This document shows positions 19,430 to 28,337 of a DNA stretch of 64,000 nucleotides, in pieces (position 1 is the stretch's first letter; each line of letters opens with the position of its first letter). Both the position numbers and the translations under genes were made by a program. The stretch spans positions 930,001 through 994,000 of the forward strand of contig NC_014151.1 in assembly GCF_000092865.1 (NCBI RefSeq), written 5' to 3'. The stretch is from Cellulomonas flavigena DSM 20109. GTDB lineage: Bacteria; Actinomycetota; Actinomycetes; Actinomycetales; Cellulomonadaceae. Below the pieces are notes generated by a model. It was not told where the DNA came from. It worked only from the letters and a program-made list of their open reading frames with translations, and did not search any database.

Positions 19430-20170
19430 ATGGCGCAGGCGGGGCGGCGTACCGTGGTGGTGACCGGTGGCGGCACCGGGATGGGCCGTGCGGTCGCCGA
19501 CCGGTGCGTGGCCGACGGGGCACGGGTGGTCGTCGTGGGGCGTCGGCTGGAGCCGCTCGACGCGGTCGTGCGGGGGCACGGCCCTGACGCGGTGACGGCG
19601 GTCGCGGCCGACCTCACGGACCCCGACGACGTGCAGCGCGTCGCGGAGGTGCTCGACGGCACGGCGGTCCACGTGCTGGTCAACAACGCCGGCGGCGTCG
19701 GCGGTGCGGCGTCACCCGGGCTGCACGGCCGCCTGGAGGCGTGGCGCCGCGTCCTCGACCAGAACCTGCTGTCCGCGATGCTGCTCACCGAGACGCTCTG
19801 GCCCGCGCTGGCGCGGCCCGGCGGCCGGGTCGTCTCGATCGGCTCGATCGCGGGCCAGCGCGGCGGCGGTGGCGCGTACGGCGCCGCGAAGGCCGGGCTC
19901 GTGGCGTGGAGCGCCGAGCTCGCGGCCCGGGGCGGCCCGGACGGGATCACCGTCAACGTCGTCGCGCCGGGCTACGTCGAGGACACCGAGTTCTTCGACC
20001 CGGGCGGCCGATCGTCGCGCCACGACGCGCTCGTCGGCCAGACGCTCGTCGGGCGCGCGGGCACGCCTGCGGACGTGGCGGCTGCCGTGGCGTACCTCGC
20101 CGGCCCGGACGCCGGGTACGTCACCGGGCAGGTGCTGAGCGTCAACGGGGGTGCGTACCTCGGTCGCTGA
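19430..20170 (+). CDS. SDR-family oxidoreductase
   Basis: This 246-residue short-chain dehydrogenase/reductase is likely NADP(H)-dependent: it has VTGGGTGMGRAVAD near the start and GRR after the second strand. The structural motif NNAGG is at about residue 86. The catalytic Ser-Tyr-Lys set lies in SIGSIAGQRGGGGAYGAAKAG. The C-terminal PGYVEDTEFF and GYVTGQVLSVNGGAYLG are typical of FabG-like SDRs. The start ATG 19430 gives the Rossmann motif within 20 residues. The substrate is unknown; neighbours give no pathway. Its last 29 bases overlap the end of the convergent MFS gene. Confidence 0.9.
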   Translation: MAQAGRRTVVVTGGGTGMGRAVADRCVADGARVVVVGRRLEPLDAVVRGHGPDAVTAVAADLTDPDDVQRVAEVLDGTAVHVLVNNAGGVGGAASPGLHGRLEAWRRVLDQNLLSAMLLTETLWPALARPGGRVVSIGSIAGQRGGGGAYGAAKAGLVAWSAELAARGGPDGITVNVVAPGYVEDTEFFDPGGRSSRHDALVGQTLVGRAGTPADVAAAVAYLAGPDAGYVTGQVLSVNGGAYLGR

Positions 20171-21413
20171 CCGCGTCGGTGCGCCCGGCGCGCGCACGTC
20201 CCGTCACCAGCACGGTCACCGCGAACACCAGCGGCACGGCGGCGCTGAGCAGCAGCCCCGCGCGCAGGCCCGTGCCCGCGTCGCCCGGCAGTGCCGCGGC
20301 CAGGCCGGCCAACGGGCCGTCGGCCGCGTCCGCGAGCAGCCCGGCGCCCAGCGGGCCGAACGTGCCGCCCGCGTCGCCGGCGAGCGCGAGCACCGCGAAC
20401 ATCGCGGCACCACCCAGCGGGAACCGCGCCGACGTCAGCGAGAACGTGCCGGGCCACAGCAGCGCGACCGCGAGCCCGCACAGCGCGCACGCGACGAGGC
20501 TGACGACCGGCACGGTGGCGGTGGCCGCGACGACGTAGCAGACGGCCGCCGCGGCCCCGGACGCCGCGAGCAGCGGCCGCAGCGGCACGTCGTGCCCCCA
20601 CACCCCGTACGCGGCGCGGCCCAGCCCCATGAGCAGCGCGAACAGCCCCGGGCCCAGCAGGTCACCGACCTCCTTGGGCGCGCCCGTGCCCTGCTCGGCG
20701 AAGAACGAGGACCACTGCGCCATCGTCAGCTCGGCGGCGCCACCGGTGGTCATGAGCACGAGCGCCGCGAGGAACAGCGGCGTGCCGAACAGTGCGCGCA
20801 GCGGCGTGCGGTGCTCGTCTGGCACGGTCGCGGGCATCGGCACGCGCAGCAGCACGACGAGGTTCACCAGCGGCACGACCGCCCACAGCACCGGCAGCAC
20901 CGGCCACAGCCCGGTGCCGAGCACGGCGAGCAGCGCGGTGGTGAGCACGACGACCGCGAGCTGCCCCCAGCAGTAGAACGAGTGCGCGAGCGCCATGCCC
21001 GCGGCCTTCTCCTCCGGCGGGCTCGGCAGGTGCTCGACGACGGGGGAGACGAGCACCTCGAGCAGACCGCCGCCGACGCCGTAGACGACGACCGCGACGC
21101 ACAGCCCGACGAACGGCGAGGCGAGCACGAGAGGCAGGACCGCGAGCAGCACCAGGCCGAGCGCCGCGAGCGCGTGCGCCAGCACCAGCGGCCGGCGGTA
21201 CCCCACCCGGTCGACGACCCGCACCGCCCCGAGGTCGGTGAGCAGCTGCACACCGAAGTTCAGCGACGCGAGCACCCCGAGCTGCGCGACCGGCACGTCG
21301 AGCGACGTGTGGAAGACGACGAACAGCAGCGGTGCGAGGTTGTTGACGATCGCCTGCACGACGTAGCCCGCGTGGGCGGAGCGGCGGGTGGCGACGTAGG
21401 TGAGCGCGGGCAC
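20142..21413 (-). CDS. MFS transporter (fucose-permease-like)
   Basis: This 423-residue protein has about twelve membrane spans. Features of the FucP/YfmO-like sugar MFS group include SHxxYCWGQ-like text in LAHSFYCWGQL, GRAAYGVWG and a GGTFGPLGAGLLADA segment near helix 11. Substrate unknown. It starts at GTG 21413 and ends inside the 3' end of the convergent SDR gene (29-bp overlap). It is separated from the upstream UPF0114 gene by 79 bases containing an 11-bp inverted repeat (21422-21432 and 21471-21481). Confidence 0.85.
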   Translation of the reverse strand: MPALTYVATRRSAHAGYVVQAIVNNLAPLLFVVFHTSLDVPVAQLGVLASLNFGVQLLTDLGAVRVVDRVGYRRPLVLAHALAALGLVLLAVLPLVLASPFVGLCVAVVVYGVGGGLLEVLVSPVVEHLPSPPEEKAAGMALAHSFYCWGQLAVVVLTTALLAVLGTGLWPVLPVLWAVVPLVNLVVLLRVPMPATVPDEHRTPLRALFGTPLFLAALVLMTTGGAAELTMAQWSSFFAEQGTGAPKEVGDLLGPGLFALLMGLGRAAYGVWGHDVPLRPLLAASGAAAAVCYVVAATATVPVVSLVACALCGLAVALLWPGTFSLTSARFPLGGAAMFAVLALAGDAGGTFGPLGAGLLADAADGPLAGLAAALPGDAGTGLRAGLLLSAAVPLVFAVTVLVTGRARAGRTDAVSDRGTHPR

Positions 21414-21421
21414 GGGGTCCT

Positions 21422-21481
21422 CGGGTGGTGCGGCGGCGGGGCTGCGGCCACTGTCGCACGCGCACCGCCGCGCACCACCCG
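21422..21481 (-). terminator. Possible hairpin between UPF0114 gene and MFS gene
   Basis: Arms 21422-21432 and 21471-21481 pair over 11 bases with a 38-base loop. It would end the UPF0114 transcript or shape the leader of the MFS gene. The long loop makes it weak. Confidence 0.35.
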
Positions 21482-21492
21482 CGGGGCGGGCG

Positions 21493-22086
21493 TCAGTGCG
21501 CGGGGCGCGCCGTGCCCTGGGCCAGCCGGTCGATCCACGCCAGCGCCAGCGCGGAGGCGACGAACGCGACGTGGATGAGGGTCTGCCACATCATCGTCTC
21601 GCCGCTCACGTCGCCCACCGACGACTCGATGAACGTGCGCAGCAGGTGGATCGAGGAGATGCCGATGATCGACATCGCGAGCTTGGTCTTCAGCACGTTG
21701 GCGTTGACGTGGCTCAGCCACTCCGGCTGGTCCGGGTGCCCGTCGAGGCGCATGCGGGACACGAACGTCTCGTAGCCGCCGATGATCACCATGATGAGCA
21801 GGTTGGAGATCATCACGACGTCGACGAGGCCCAGGACGATGAGCATGGTCGTGGCCTCGCCGCCGAACTCCTCCATGCCCTTGACCTCGTGCCCGAAGAC
21901 CGAGAAGTCGATCAGGTGCCACAGCTCCTTGAGGAACTGCCACACGTACACGATCTGCGCGACGATCAGCCCGAGGTACAGCGGCAGCTGCAGCCACCGC
22001 GAGAAGAAGACGAGGGACGAGACGGAGCGCGCGTAGGGACGGCTCGGCTCGGTCGGCTCCACGGTCGCGGGGGTCGACGACGTCAC
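21493..22086 (-). CDS. UPF0114/YqhA-family membrane protein
   Basis: This protein of about 197 residues matches the YqhA (UPF0114, TIGR00645) family. Three or four hydrophobic spans begin at SRWLQLPLYLGLIVAQIVY, and the family-diagnostic region SHVNANVLKTKLA is followed by ISSIHLLRTFIE near the C-terminus. Function is unknown in the family. The start is uncertain: GTG 22086 gives a short polar N-terminus, while a longer arginine-rich frame upstream is probably non-coding. An 8-bp inverted repeat (22113-22120 and 22123-22130) lies upstream. Confidence 0.83.
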   Translation of the reverse strand: MTSSTPATVEPTEPSRPYARSVSSLVFFSRWLQLPLYLGLIVAQIVYVWQFLKELWHLIDFSVFGHEVKGMEEFGGEATTMLIVLGLVDVVMISNLLIMVIIGGYETFVSRMRLDGHPDQPEWLSHVNANVLKTKLAMSIIGISSIHLLRTFIESSVGDVSGETMMWQTLIHVAFVASALALAWIDRLAQGTARPAH

Positions 22087-22112
22087 GGTTCTCGTTGCGG
22101 ACGGGGCGGGGC

Positions 22113-22130
22113 CCGACCCGTGCGGGTCGG
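22113..22130 (-). terminator. Small hairpin downstream of gluconokinase gene
   Basis: CCGACCCG and its complement flank a two-base centre. The site lies about 85 bases after the gluconokinase stop and 27 bases before the UPF0114 start, so it may end the upstream transcript or serve as an operator. Confidence 0.3.
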
Positions 22131-22214
22131 CGACGTCTGAACGCGCGCCGGGGCCCCGGGGTTCCCGCGGCGCCCTCCACGGCGCAGGAACGGTCCGGGG
22201 CCCGGCGGCGGTCC

Positions 22215-22775
22215 CTACGCGGTGAGCACGCGCTCGGCCGCGCTCGCCGCGAGCTCGTCGGGCGGCCACGTCACGCTCAGCGACCACCCGCGCTCGTCGG
22301 TCTCGAGCGGCTCGAGCGTGGCGAGCTGGCTGTCGAGCAGCGCCGGCGGCATGAAGCGGTCGAGCCGTGCCGTCATGCGCGCGGCCAGCAGGTCGCGCGT
22401 GCCGGTGAGGTGGACGAACACCGTCCCGGGTGCCGCGGTGCGCAGGGCGTCGCGGTAGCGGCGGCGCAGCGCCGAGCACGCCACGACGAGCCCGTCGGGG
22501 GCCGCGGCGATCTCCGCGCCCACCGCGGCGAGCCACGGCGCGCGCTCGTCGTCCGTCAGCGGGACGCCACGGCTCATGCGGGCGACGTTCGCGGGCGGGT
22601 GCAGCGCGTCGGAGTCGAGGAACGGCACGCCCAGCAGGCGGGCGAGCGTCGAGCCCACGGTGGACTTGCCGCACCCCGCGACGCCCATGACGACGACGCG
22701 GGGCACGGCGGCCCGACCCGGCCGCGACGCTGCGGCGCGGGTGGTGGGGTGGCCGGTGGCGGTCATCGCGCTCAC
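22215..22775 (-). CDS. gntK: Gluconokinase
   Basis: GntK phosphorylates D-gluconate to 6-phosphogluconate using ATP. The 186-residue protein has the P-loop [12 protein letters not shown] at about residues 30-41. It also has the family motifs [19 protein letters not shown] and [24 protein letters not shown], and the C-terminal [15 protein letters not shown] 22775 overlaps the stop of the truncated ManD gene, so the two were one operon; an internal ATG at 22766 is an alternative start. With its upstream partner broken, its present promoter is unclear. Confidence 0.92.
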   Translation of the reverse strand: MSAMTATGHPTTRAAASRPGRAAVPRVVVMGVAGCGKSTVGSTLARLLGVPFLDSDALHPPANVARMSRGVPLTDDERAPWLAAVGAEIAAAPDGLVVACSALRRRYRDALRTAAPGTVFVHLTGTRDLLAARMTARLDRFMPPALLDSQLATLEPLETDERGWSLSVTWPPDELAASAAERVLTA

Positions 22776-22980
22776 CAGTCGTGGACCGTGCCGTCGGCGA
22801 GCCGGTTGTACGGCAGGTACGCCCGCTGGTACGGGTACTTGCCGGCCTCGTCGAGGTCCATGGTGACGCCCAGGCCGGGCTGGCCGCCCGGGTGCAGGAA
22901 CCCGTCGGTGAACGTCATGGACTGCTGGAAGACCTCGTTGGTGCGCTCACCGTGCTGCATGTACTCCTGGATGCGCCCGG
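22772..22980 (-). pseudogene. C-terminal fragment of a ManD/RspA-type sugar-acid dehydratase
   Basis: The last 67 or so codons encode a clear C-terminus of the enolase-superfamily mannonate/gluconate dehydratase family: [48 protein letters not shown] and a final HDW. Intact members are about 400 residues and carry the metal-binding and catalytic residues upstream; all of that is missing. Similarity stops at about 22972-22978, where sequence of an opposite-strand sugar symporter begins. The stop overlaps the gluconokinase start. I read this as the stub left by a deletion, or an assembly join. Confidence 0.8.
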
Positions 22981-23244
22981 CGGGCTGGGCGGCACGGGCA
23001 AGCTCGTCTACGCGCACGTCACCTACGCCCTGCTGGGCCTGGCGACACGCAGAGCACCGCCACGCTCGACGGCATCCGGTACGTCGCGGGCTTCGTCCCG
23101 GCGGTGTTCATCACGATCGGCGTGCTGATCATGCTCGTGTACCCGCTGACCGAGAAGGTGCACGCGCGGATGGTGGCCGAGGTCGCCGAGCGCCGCGCCG
23201 CGCGCGCCGGCGCGACCGACGCCACGACGGGGGAGGGCGCATGA
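22981..23244 (+). pseudogene. Two out-of-frame fragments of a GPH-family sugar:cation symporter
   Basis: On the plus strand, 22984-23044 encodes [19 protein letters not shown], matching the segment after the third helix of GPH symporters (MelB/UidB-like). From 23041 a different frame encodes [16 protein letters not shown] and a final hydrophobic helix ending LVYPLTEKV, the normal C-terminus of the same family. About 300 residues between these parts and the whole N-terminus are missing. The stop overlaps uxaC ATG 23241 (ATGA), so the intact gene was once coupled to uxaC. This agrees with uronate uptake. Confidence 0.75.
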
Positions 23245-24638
23245 CCCACGACGACCGCCTGCTGCCGCTCGACCCGGGCGTGCGCGCGCTGGCCCGCGAC
23301 CTGTACAAGCAGGTCCGCGACCTGCCGATCCTCTCGCCCCACGGCCACGTCCCCGCGCAGCTCCTGCTCGACGACGAGCCGTTCACCGACCCCGCGTCGC
23401 TGCTCGTCACGCCGGACCACTACGTGACGCGCCTGCTGCACGCGTCGGGCGTCCCGCTCGAGACGCTCGGCGTGGGCCGCGGGCCGCTCGACGAGGCCGA
23501 TGCCCGGACCGCCTGGCGTGCGCTGTGCACGCACTGGCACGTGTTCCGCGGCACGTCGGTGCGGTACTGGCTCGACTCGACGCTGCGTGACGTGCTCGGG
23601 ACCGACCTGCGGCCCGGCCCCGACACCGCCGACGAGCTGTACGACGCGATCACCGACCGGCTGGCCCGCCCCGACTTCCGGCCCCGCGCGCTGCTGCGAC
23701 GGTTCGGCATCGAGGTCCTCGCCACCACGGACGATCCGGTCGACGACCTCGCGGCGCACGCCGCGCTGCGCGACGACCCGACGTTCACCACGCGCGTGCT
23801 GCCCACGTTCCGGCCCGACCGGTACCTCGAGCCCGCGGCGCCCGGTTGGGCCGACGCGGTCGAGCGGCTGGGCGAGGCCGCCGGCACGTCCACGGTGACG
23901 TACGCCGGGTGGGTGGCGGCGATGGCCGACCGGCGCGCGTACTTCCGGGCGCACGGTGCGGTGTCCAGCGACCACAGCCACGAGGACGTGGGCACGGCAC
24001 CGCTCGACGACGCCGACGCCGAGCGCCTGTACGGCCGCGCGCTCGTCGGCTCGGTGAGCGCCGCGGAGGGCGTCGCGCTGCGCCGGCACATGCTGCTGGA
24101 GATGGCGCACCTGTCCACGCAGGACGGCCTGACGATGACGCTGCACCCGGGCGTGCGGCGCAACCACCACGGGCCCACGGCCGAGCGGTTCGGCCCCGAC
24201 ACGGGCCACGACATCCCGCTGCCGGGCGCGTTCACCGACCACCTGCGGCCGCTGCTCGAGCGCTACGGCACGCACCCGGACCTGCGTGTGGTGCTCTTCA
24301 CCCTCGACGAGTCCGTCACGTCCCGCGAGCTCGCGCCGCTGGCCGGGTTCTACCCGTCGGTGTACGTGGGGACGCCCTGGTGGTTCCTCGACGCGCCGGC
24401 CTCGATCCGGCGGTGGCGCGAGTCCGTGACCGAGATCGCCGGCCTGAGCAGGACCAGCGGTTTCATCGACGACACGCGGGCGCTGCTGTCGATCCCGGCG
24501 CGGCACGACATGGCGCGCCGGCTCGACGCCGGCTTCCTCGCGTCGCTGGTCGCCGAGCACCGGCTCGACGAGGACGAGGCGGCGGGCGCGCTCGTCGACC
24601 TGGTGGCGGGCCGCCCGCGGGAGGTCTTCCGGCTGTGA
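23241..24638 (+). CDS. uxaC: Glucuronate isomerase
   Basis: UxaC interconverts D-glucuronate and D-fructuronate (and galacturonate and tagaturonate), the first step of hexuronate catabolism. The 465-residue protein has the metal-binding LSPHGHVP near residue 31, then FRGTSVRYWLDSTLRDV, LATTDDPVDDL at about 160 and DHSHEDVG. C-terminal signatures are VYVGTPWWFLDAP and GLSRTSGFIDDTRALLSIPARHD. It appears intact, yet its upstream neighbours (symporter and dehydratase) are truncated and no fructuronate reductase is present, so the local pathway is broken. A 13-bp hairpin follows the stop. Confidence 0.95.
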   Translation: MTHDDRLLPLDPGVRALARDLYKQVRDLPILSPHGHVPAQLLLDDEPFTDPASLLVTPDHYVTRLLHASGVPLETLGVGRGPLDEADARTAWRALCTHWHVFRGTSVRYWLDSTLRDVLGTDLRPGPDTADELYDAITDRLARPDFRPRALLRRFGIEVLATTDDPVDDLAAHAALRDDPTFTTRVLPTFRPDRYLEPAAPGWADAVERLGEAAGTSTVTYAGWVAAMADRRAYFRAHGAVSSDHSHEDVGTAPLDDADAERLYGRALVGSVSAAEGVALRRHMLLEMAHLSTQDGLTMTLHPGVRRNHHGPTAERFGPDTGHDIPLPGAFTDHLRPLLERYGTHPDLRVVLFTLDESVTSRELAPLAGFYPSVYVGTPWWFLDAPASIRRWRESVTEIAGLSRTSGFIDDTRALLSIPARHDMARRLDAGFLASLVAEHRLDEDEAAGALVDLVAGRPREVFRL

Positions 24639-24644
24639 GACGTG

Positions 24645-24680
24645 GGCGACGCACCGCGGCCGCGGGTGCGGTGCGTCGCC
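24645..24680 (+). terminator. Terminator after uxaC
   Basis: A perfect 13-bp stem (24645-24657 with 24668-24680) and a 10-base loop begin six bases after the uxaC stop. No T-run follows. Confidence 0.75.
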
Positions 24681-24700
24681 GGGGGCCCACGGAGCAGCGG

Positions 24701-24706
24701 TAGAGT
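24701..24706 (+). promoter_or_regulatory. Probable -10 of the glmU-prs operon
   Basis: TAGAGT fits TAnnnT. It gives a leader of about 50 bases before GTG 24764, which contains a perfect 14-bp palindrome (24727-24740) that could form a hairpin near the 5' end of the mRNA. Confidence 0.5.
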
Positions 24707-24763
24707 CCCATCACGGCAGAACCACCGCCCGCATGCGGGCAGACCCGCGAGGAGCACCCCCTG

Positions 24764-26434
24764 GTGACCGTCCCCCGCCCAGCCGCCGTCGTCGTCCTCG
24801 CAGCGGGTGAGGGCACCCGCATGCGCTCCGCCACCCCCAAGGTCCTGCACACCCTCGGCGGGCGCAGCATGGTCGGCCACGCGCTGGCCGCCGCCCGCGC
24901 GCTCGAGCCCGACCGCGTCGCCGTCGTCGTCCGCCACGAGCGCGAGCGCGTCGCCGCGCACGTGCTCGGGACCGACCCGGACGTGCTGCTCGTGGACCAG
25001 GACGACATCCCCGGTACCGGGCGTGCCGTGCAGCTCGCGATGACGGCCCTCGACGCTGCGGCGCAGGCCGCCGCGGCGGACGCCGCCGCGACGGGTCACG
25101 ACGTGGGCGGCGCCGCGGCCGACTCGGTGCTCGGTGGCGCGGTCGTCGTCGTCGCCGGCGACGTCCCGCTGCTCGACGCGGGCACGCTGGGCCAGCTGCT
25201 CGCGGCGCACGCCGCCGACGGCAACGCCGTCACCGTCCTCACCACCGAGGTCCCCGAGCCGACGGGCTACGGCCGGATCCTGCGCGAGCCCGGGACGGGT
25301 GACGTGCTGGGCATCGTCGAGGAGAAGGACGCGACCGACGCGCAGCGCGAGGTCACCGAGATCAACACGTCGGTGTACGTCTTCGACGCCGGCGTGCTGC
25401 GCTCCGCGCTCGCGCGCCTGGGCCGCGACAACGCGCAGGGCGAGGTGTACCTGACCGACGTGCTCGCGATCGCGCGCGGCGACGGCGGGCACGTGCGCGC
25501 GCTGCGCACCGACGACCGCATGAGCGTCGAGGGCGTCAACGACCGCGTGCAGCTCGCCGCCCTGCGGGCCGAGCTCAACCGCCGCGTCCTCGACGACTGG
25601 ATGCGCGAGGGTGTCACCGTCGTCGACCCCGCCACCACGTGGGTCGACGTCGACGTCGAGCTCGAGCGCGACGTCACGCTGCTGCCGGGCACGCAGCTGC
25701 ACGGCGCGACCGTCGTGCGCGAGGGCGCCACGGTCGGCCCCGACACCACGCTCACCGACGTCGAGGTCGGCGCCGGCGCGATCGTCGTGCGCACGCACGG
25801 CTCGTCGTCCGTCGTCGGCGAGGGCGCGACCGTCGGCCCGTTCGCGTACCTGCGCCCCGGCACCGAGCTGGGCGCCCAGGGCAAGATCGGCACGTTCGTC
25901 GAGACGAAGAACGCGCAGATCGGCACGGGGTCGAAGATCCCGCACCTGTCGTACGTCGGCGACGCGACCATCGGGGAGCACTCGAACATCGGCGCCGCCT
26001 CCGTCACCGTCAACTTCGACGGCGTCAACAAGCACCGCACGGTCATCGGCTCCCACGCGCGCACCGGCTCGGACAACATGTTCGTCGCACCCGTCGTCGT
26101 CGGCGACGGCGCGTACACCGGCGCCGGCACGGTCGTGCGCCGCGACGTGCCGCCGGGCGCGCTCGCGGTCAGCGCCGGCGCGCAGCGCAACATCGAGGGC
26201 TGGGTCGCACGCTCGCGCGCCGGCACTCCCGCGGCCGAGGCCGCCGCCCGCGCCCGCGGCACCCGCGACGTCGCGGGCCTGTCGCCGCAGGCGCGCGCGG
26301 AGCTGGAGCGTGCCGCGACCGCCGCCATCCCGGTGACGCCGCCACCGCGGCTGCCGGGCCAGCCGGCAGAGCTCGACGACCCGACGGACACCCCCGCGGG
26401 CAGCACCACGACCGAGGGCGGGCAGCAGCGATGA
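24764..26434 (+). CDS. glmU: Bifunctional GlcN-1-P acetyltransferase / GlcNAc-1-P uridyltransferase
   Basis: GlmU makes UDP-N-acetylglucosamine for peptidoglycan and polysaccharides. The 556-residue protein opens with the uridyltransferase motif [11 protein letters not shown] (about residues 11-21) and has VVAGDVPLL near 130. The C-terminal half is a left-handed beta helix of hexapeptide repeats containing [11 protein letters not shown] and the acetyltransferase region [20 protein letters not shown]. It is longer than usual because of an alanine-rich insert at about residues 90-120 and a 70-residue polar tail. GTG 24764 is supported by GAGGAG upstream. The stop overlaps prs (ATGA). Confidence 0.96.
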   Translation: MTVPRPAAVVVLAAGEGTRMRSATPKVLHTLGGRSMVGHALAAARALEPDRVAVVVRHERERVAAHVLGTDPDVLLVDQDDIPGTGRAVQLAMTALDAAAQAAAADAAATGHDVGGAAADSVLGGAVVVVAGDVPLLDAGTLGQLLAAHAADGNAVTVLTTEVPEPTGYGRILREPGTGDVLGIVEEKDATDAQREVTEINTSVYVFDAGVLRSALARLGRDNAQGEVYLTDVLAIARGDGGHVRALRTDDRMSVEGVNDRVQLAALRAELNRRVLDDWMREGVTVVDPATTWVDVDVELERDVTLLPGTQLHGATVVREGATVGPDTTLTDVEVGAGAIVVRTHGSSSVVGEGATVGPFAYLRPGTELGAQGKIGTFVETKNAQIGTGSKIPHLSYVGDATIGEHSNIGAASVTVNFDGVNKHRTVIGSHARTGSDNMFVAPVVVGDGAYTGAGTVVRRDVPPGALAVSAGAQRNIEGWVARSRAGTPAAEAAARARGTRDVAGLSPQARAELERAATAAIPVTPPPRLPGQPAELDDPTDTPAGSTTTEGGQQR

Positions 26435-27414
26435 CCGGCATCATCAGCCACGACGGGGAGAAGCGACTGGTCCTGGCCTCGGGCCGGGCCCACCCCGAGC
26501 TCGCGCAGGACGTGGCGGACTCCCTGGGCATCGAGCTGCTGCCGACCACCGCGTACGACTTCGCCAACGGCGAGATCTACGTGCGGTTCGGGGAGTCCGT
26601 GCGCGGCAGCGACGCGTTCGTCCTGCAGTCGCACTGCTCGCCCATCAACCAGTGGATGATGGAGCAGCTCCTCATGGTCGACGCGCTCAAGCGTGCGTCG
26701 GCCAAGACGATCACCGTCATCGCCCCGTTCTACCCGTACGCGCGGCAGGACAAGAAGCACCGCGGCCGCGAGCCGATCTCGGCCCGTCTCATGGCGGACC
26801 TGTTCCGCACCGCCGGTGCCGACCGCATCATGAGCGTCGATCTGCACGCCGCGCAGACGCAGGGCTTCTTCGACGGCCCGGTCGACCACCTGTGGGCCCA
26901 GCCGATCCTCGTCGAGTACGTGCGTACGCGCGTCGACACGTCGAACGTCACGGTCGTCTCGCCCGACGCGGGCCGCATCCGCGTCGCCGAGCAGTGGGCC
27001 GCGAAGCTCGGCGGAGGGCCCCTGGCGTTCGTCCACAAGACGCGCGACATCCGCAGCCCCAACAAGGCCGTCTCCAACCGTGTCGTCGGTGACGTCGAGG
27101 GTCGCAGCTGCGTCATCGTCGACGACCTGATCGACACCGCCGGCACGATCGCGGGGGCCGTGCGCGTCGTCCTCGAGGCGGGCGCCAAGGACGTCATCGT
27201 GGCGGCGACGCACGGCGTGCTGTCCGACCCCGCGACGGAGCGACTGCAGGAGTGCGGTGCGCGCGAGGTCATCATCACCGACACCCTCCCGATCGCCGAG
27301 GAGCGTCGCTTCCCGCAGCTCACGGTGCTGTCCATCGCCCCCCTGCTGGCGCGCGCGATCCGCGAGGTCTTCGACGACGGCTCGGTGACCTCGCTGTTCG
27401 ACGGGAACGCCTGA
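26431..27414 (+). CDS. prs: Ribose-phosphate pyrophosphokinase
   Basis: Prs makes PRPP from ribose 5-phosphate and ATP for nucleotide, histidine and tryptophan synthesis, and in actinomycetes for decaprenyl-phosphoryl-arabinose. The 327-residue protein shows the ATP-binding loop [10 protein letters not shown], the [16 protein letters not shown] flexible region, [15 protein letters not shown] and the PRPP signature [13 protein letters not shown]. glmU-prs coupling is conserved in actinobacteria. The stop is followed after one base by the next gene. Confidence 0.97.
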   Translation: MTGIISHDGEKRLVLASGRAHPELAQDVADSLGIELLPTTAYDFANGEIYVRFGESVRGSDAFVLQSHCSPINQWMMEQLLMVDALKRASAKTITVIAPFYPYARQDKKHRGREPISARLMADLFRTAGADRIMSVDLHAAQTQGFFDGPVDHLWAQPILVEYVRTRVDTSNVTVVSPDAGRIRVAEQWAAKLGGGPLAFVHKTRDIRSPNKAVSNRVVGDVEGRSCVIVDDLIDTAGTIAGAVRVVLEAGAKDVIVAATHGVLSDPATERLQECGAREVIITDTLPIAEERRFPQLTVLSIAPLLARAIREVFDDGSVTSLFDGNA

Positions 27415-27415
27415 C

Positions 27416-28090
27416 GTGCCGGGCCCCGCGCACGGCGAGCACCCGCACGGCGGGCTGACCGTGCGCGGGTCCGGCGCGGCCGACGCCGTCCCGGACGTCG
27501 TCGTCGCCGAGCTGGCGACCGAGGTGCGGGCGGCGGACGTGAGCGCGGCGCTGCGCGAGGCGACCGACGCGCTCGCCGCCGTGCGGGACGCGCTGCGCCA
27601 CGAGGGCGTCGACGACCGCGCGGTGCGCACCGGCAGCACGTCGACGTGGACCGAGCAGTCCGGTCCCGAGGGTGAGGTCCTGCGGGTCGTGGCGCGGCTC
27701 GGGCTGGTCGTCACGCTGCGGGACGTGGGACGGGCCGGGGACGTCATCGGCACCGCCGTGGCGGCGGGCGGCGCGCCCGTACGGCTCGGGGGCCTGCGCC
27801 TGGTCGTCAGCGACCCGGGCGGTGCGCAGACCGCGGCGCGCGAGGCCGCGTGGGCGGACGCGGTGGCCAAGGCCGAGCACCTCGCCGGGCTGGCAGGACG
27901 CGCCCTGGGGCCCGTCCTGCGGGTGCAGGAGGACGAGCCGGGTGGTGCGGCGACCCCGCGCTTCGCGCGCGCCCGGGCGGAGACGCTCGCGCTCCCGGTC
28001 GAGCCCGGCGAGCAGACCGTGCAGGCCGCGGTGACGGTCACGTGGGCGTGGGCCGACGCGACGGTCGAGGACGGCCCCGCAGTCCGGTAG
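27416..28090 (+). CDS. SIMPL (DUF541) domain protein
   Basis: This 224-residue protein matches the SIMPL/DUF541 pattern: TVRGSGAADAVPDVVVAELATEV near the start, alternating helices with LREATDALAAVRDALR, and a beta strand pair with the conserved RLGGLRLVVSDP and AREAAWADAVAKAEHLA. No signal peptide is visible at the chosen GTG 27416, so the protein seems cytoplasmic. Function in the family is unsettled. It lies one base after prs and is probably co-transcribed; the mycobacterial lpqT lipoprotein occupies a similar position but looks unrelated. The rplY -10 overlaps its stop codon. Confidence 0.75.
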   Translation: MPGPAHGEHPHGGLTVRGSGAADAVPDVVVAELATEVRAADVSAALREATDALAAVRDALRHEGVDDRAVRTGSTSTWTEQSGPEGEVLRVVARLGLVVTLRDVGRAGDVIGTAVAAGGAPVRLGGLRLVVSDPGGAQTAAREAAWADAVAKAEHLAGLAGRALGPVLRVQEDEPGGAATPRFARARAETLALPVEPGEQTVQAAVTVTWAWADATVEDGPAVR

Positions 28091-28093
28091 GAT
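28088..28093 (+). promoter_or_regulatory. Probable -10 of rplY with a long leader
   Basis: TAGGAT is a strong actinobacterial -10 and overlaps the preceding stop codon. It would give a leader of about 238 bases before rplY. The interval 28100-28337 holds no gene I can support; an open frame from TTG 28101 to 28328 is proline/arginine-rich and looks like base composition. Confidence 0.55.
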
Positions 28094-28337
28094 CGTCAGG
28101 TTGCCTCGGCGAGGGACGACGGACGGTCGAACCGGATGCACCTCCGGCACGACCCCCGGCTCCGTGATCGACTGGGTGGTCGCCTCCGTGTGCGTCCAGG
28201 TCCCCGTCCTGCGTCCCGCGTCGAGGCCACCGGGCCACGTGCCCGCACCCACCCCGAGGAGCCACCGCCCACGGGGCCGCACGCCACGACCACGCCCGCG
28301 CACCACCGCGGAGCCACGCCACGCCTGAGGAGCACCC

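Noticed and set aside
19191..19430. Attachment site or integrated element at the tRNA-Gln 3' end
   Set aside because: No repeated tRNA tail, integrase or phage gene is found nearby; flanking genes are ordinary.
28101..28328. 75-codon TTG-started frame in the rplY leader as a leader peptide
   Set aside because: Composition is Pro/Arg/Thr-rich as in non-coding frames and no Shine-Dalgarno is present; kept only as a remark on the leader.
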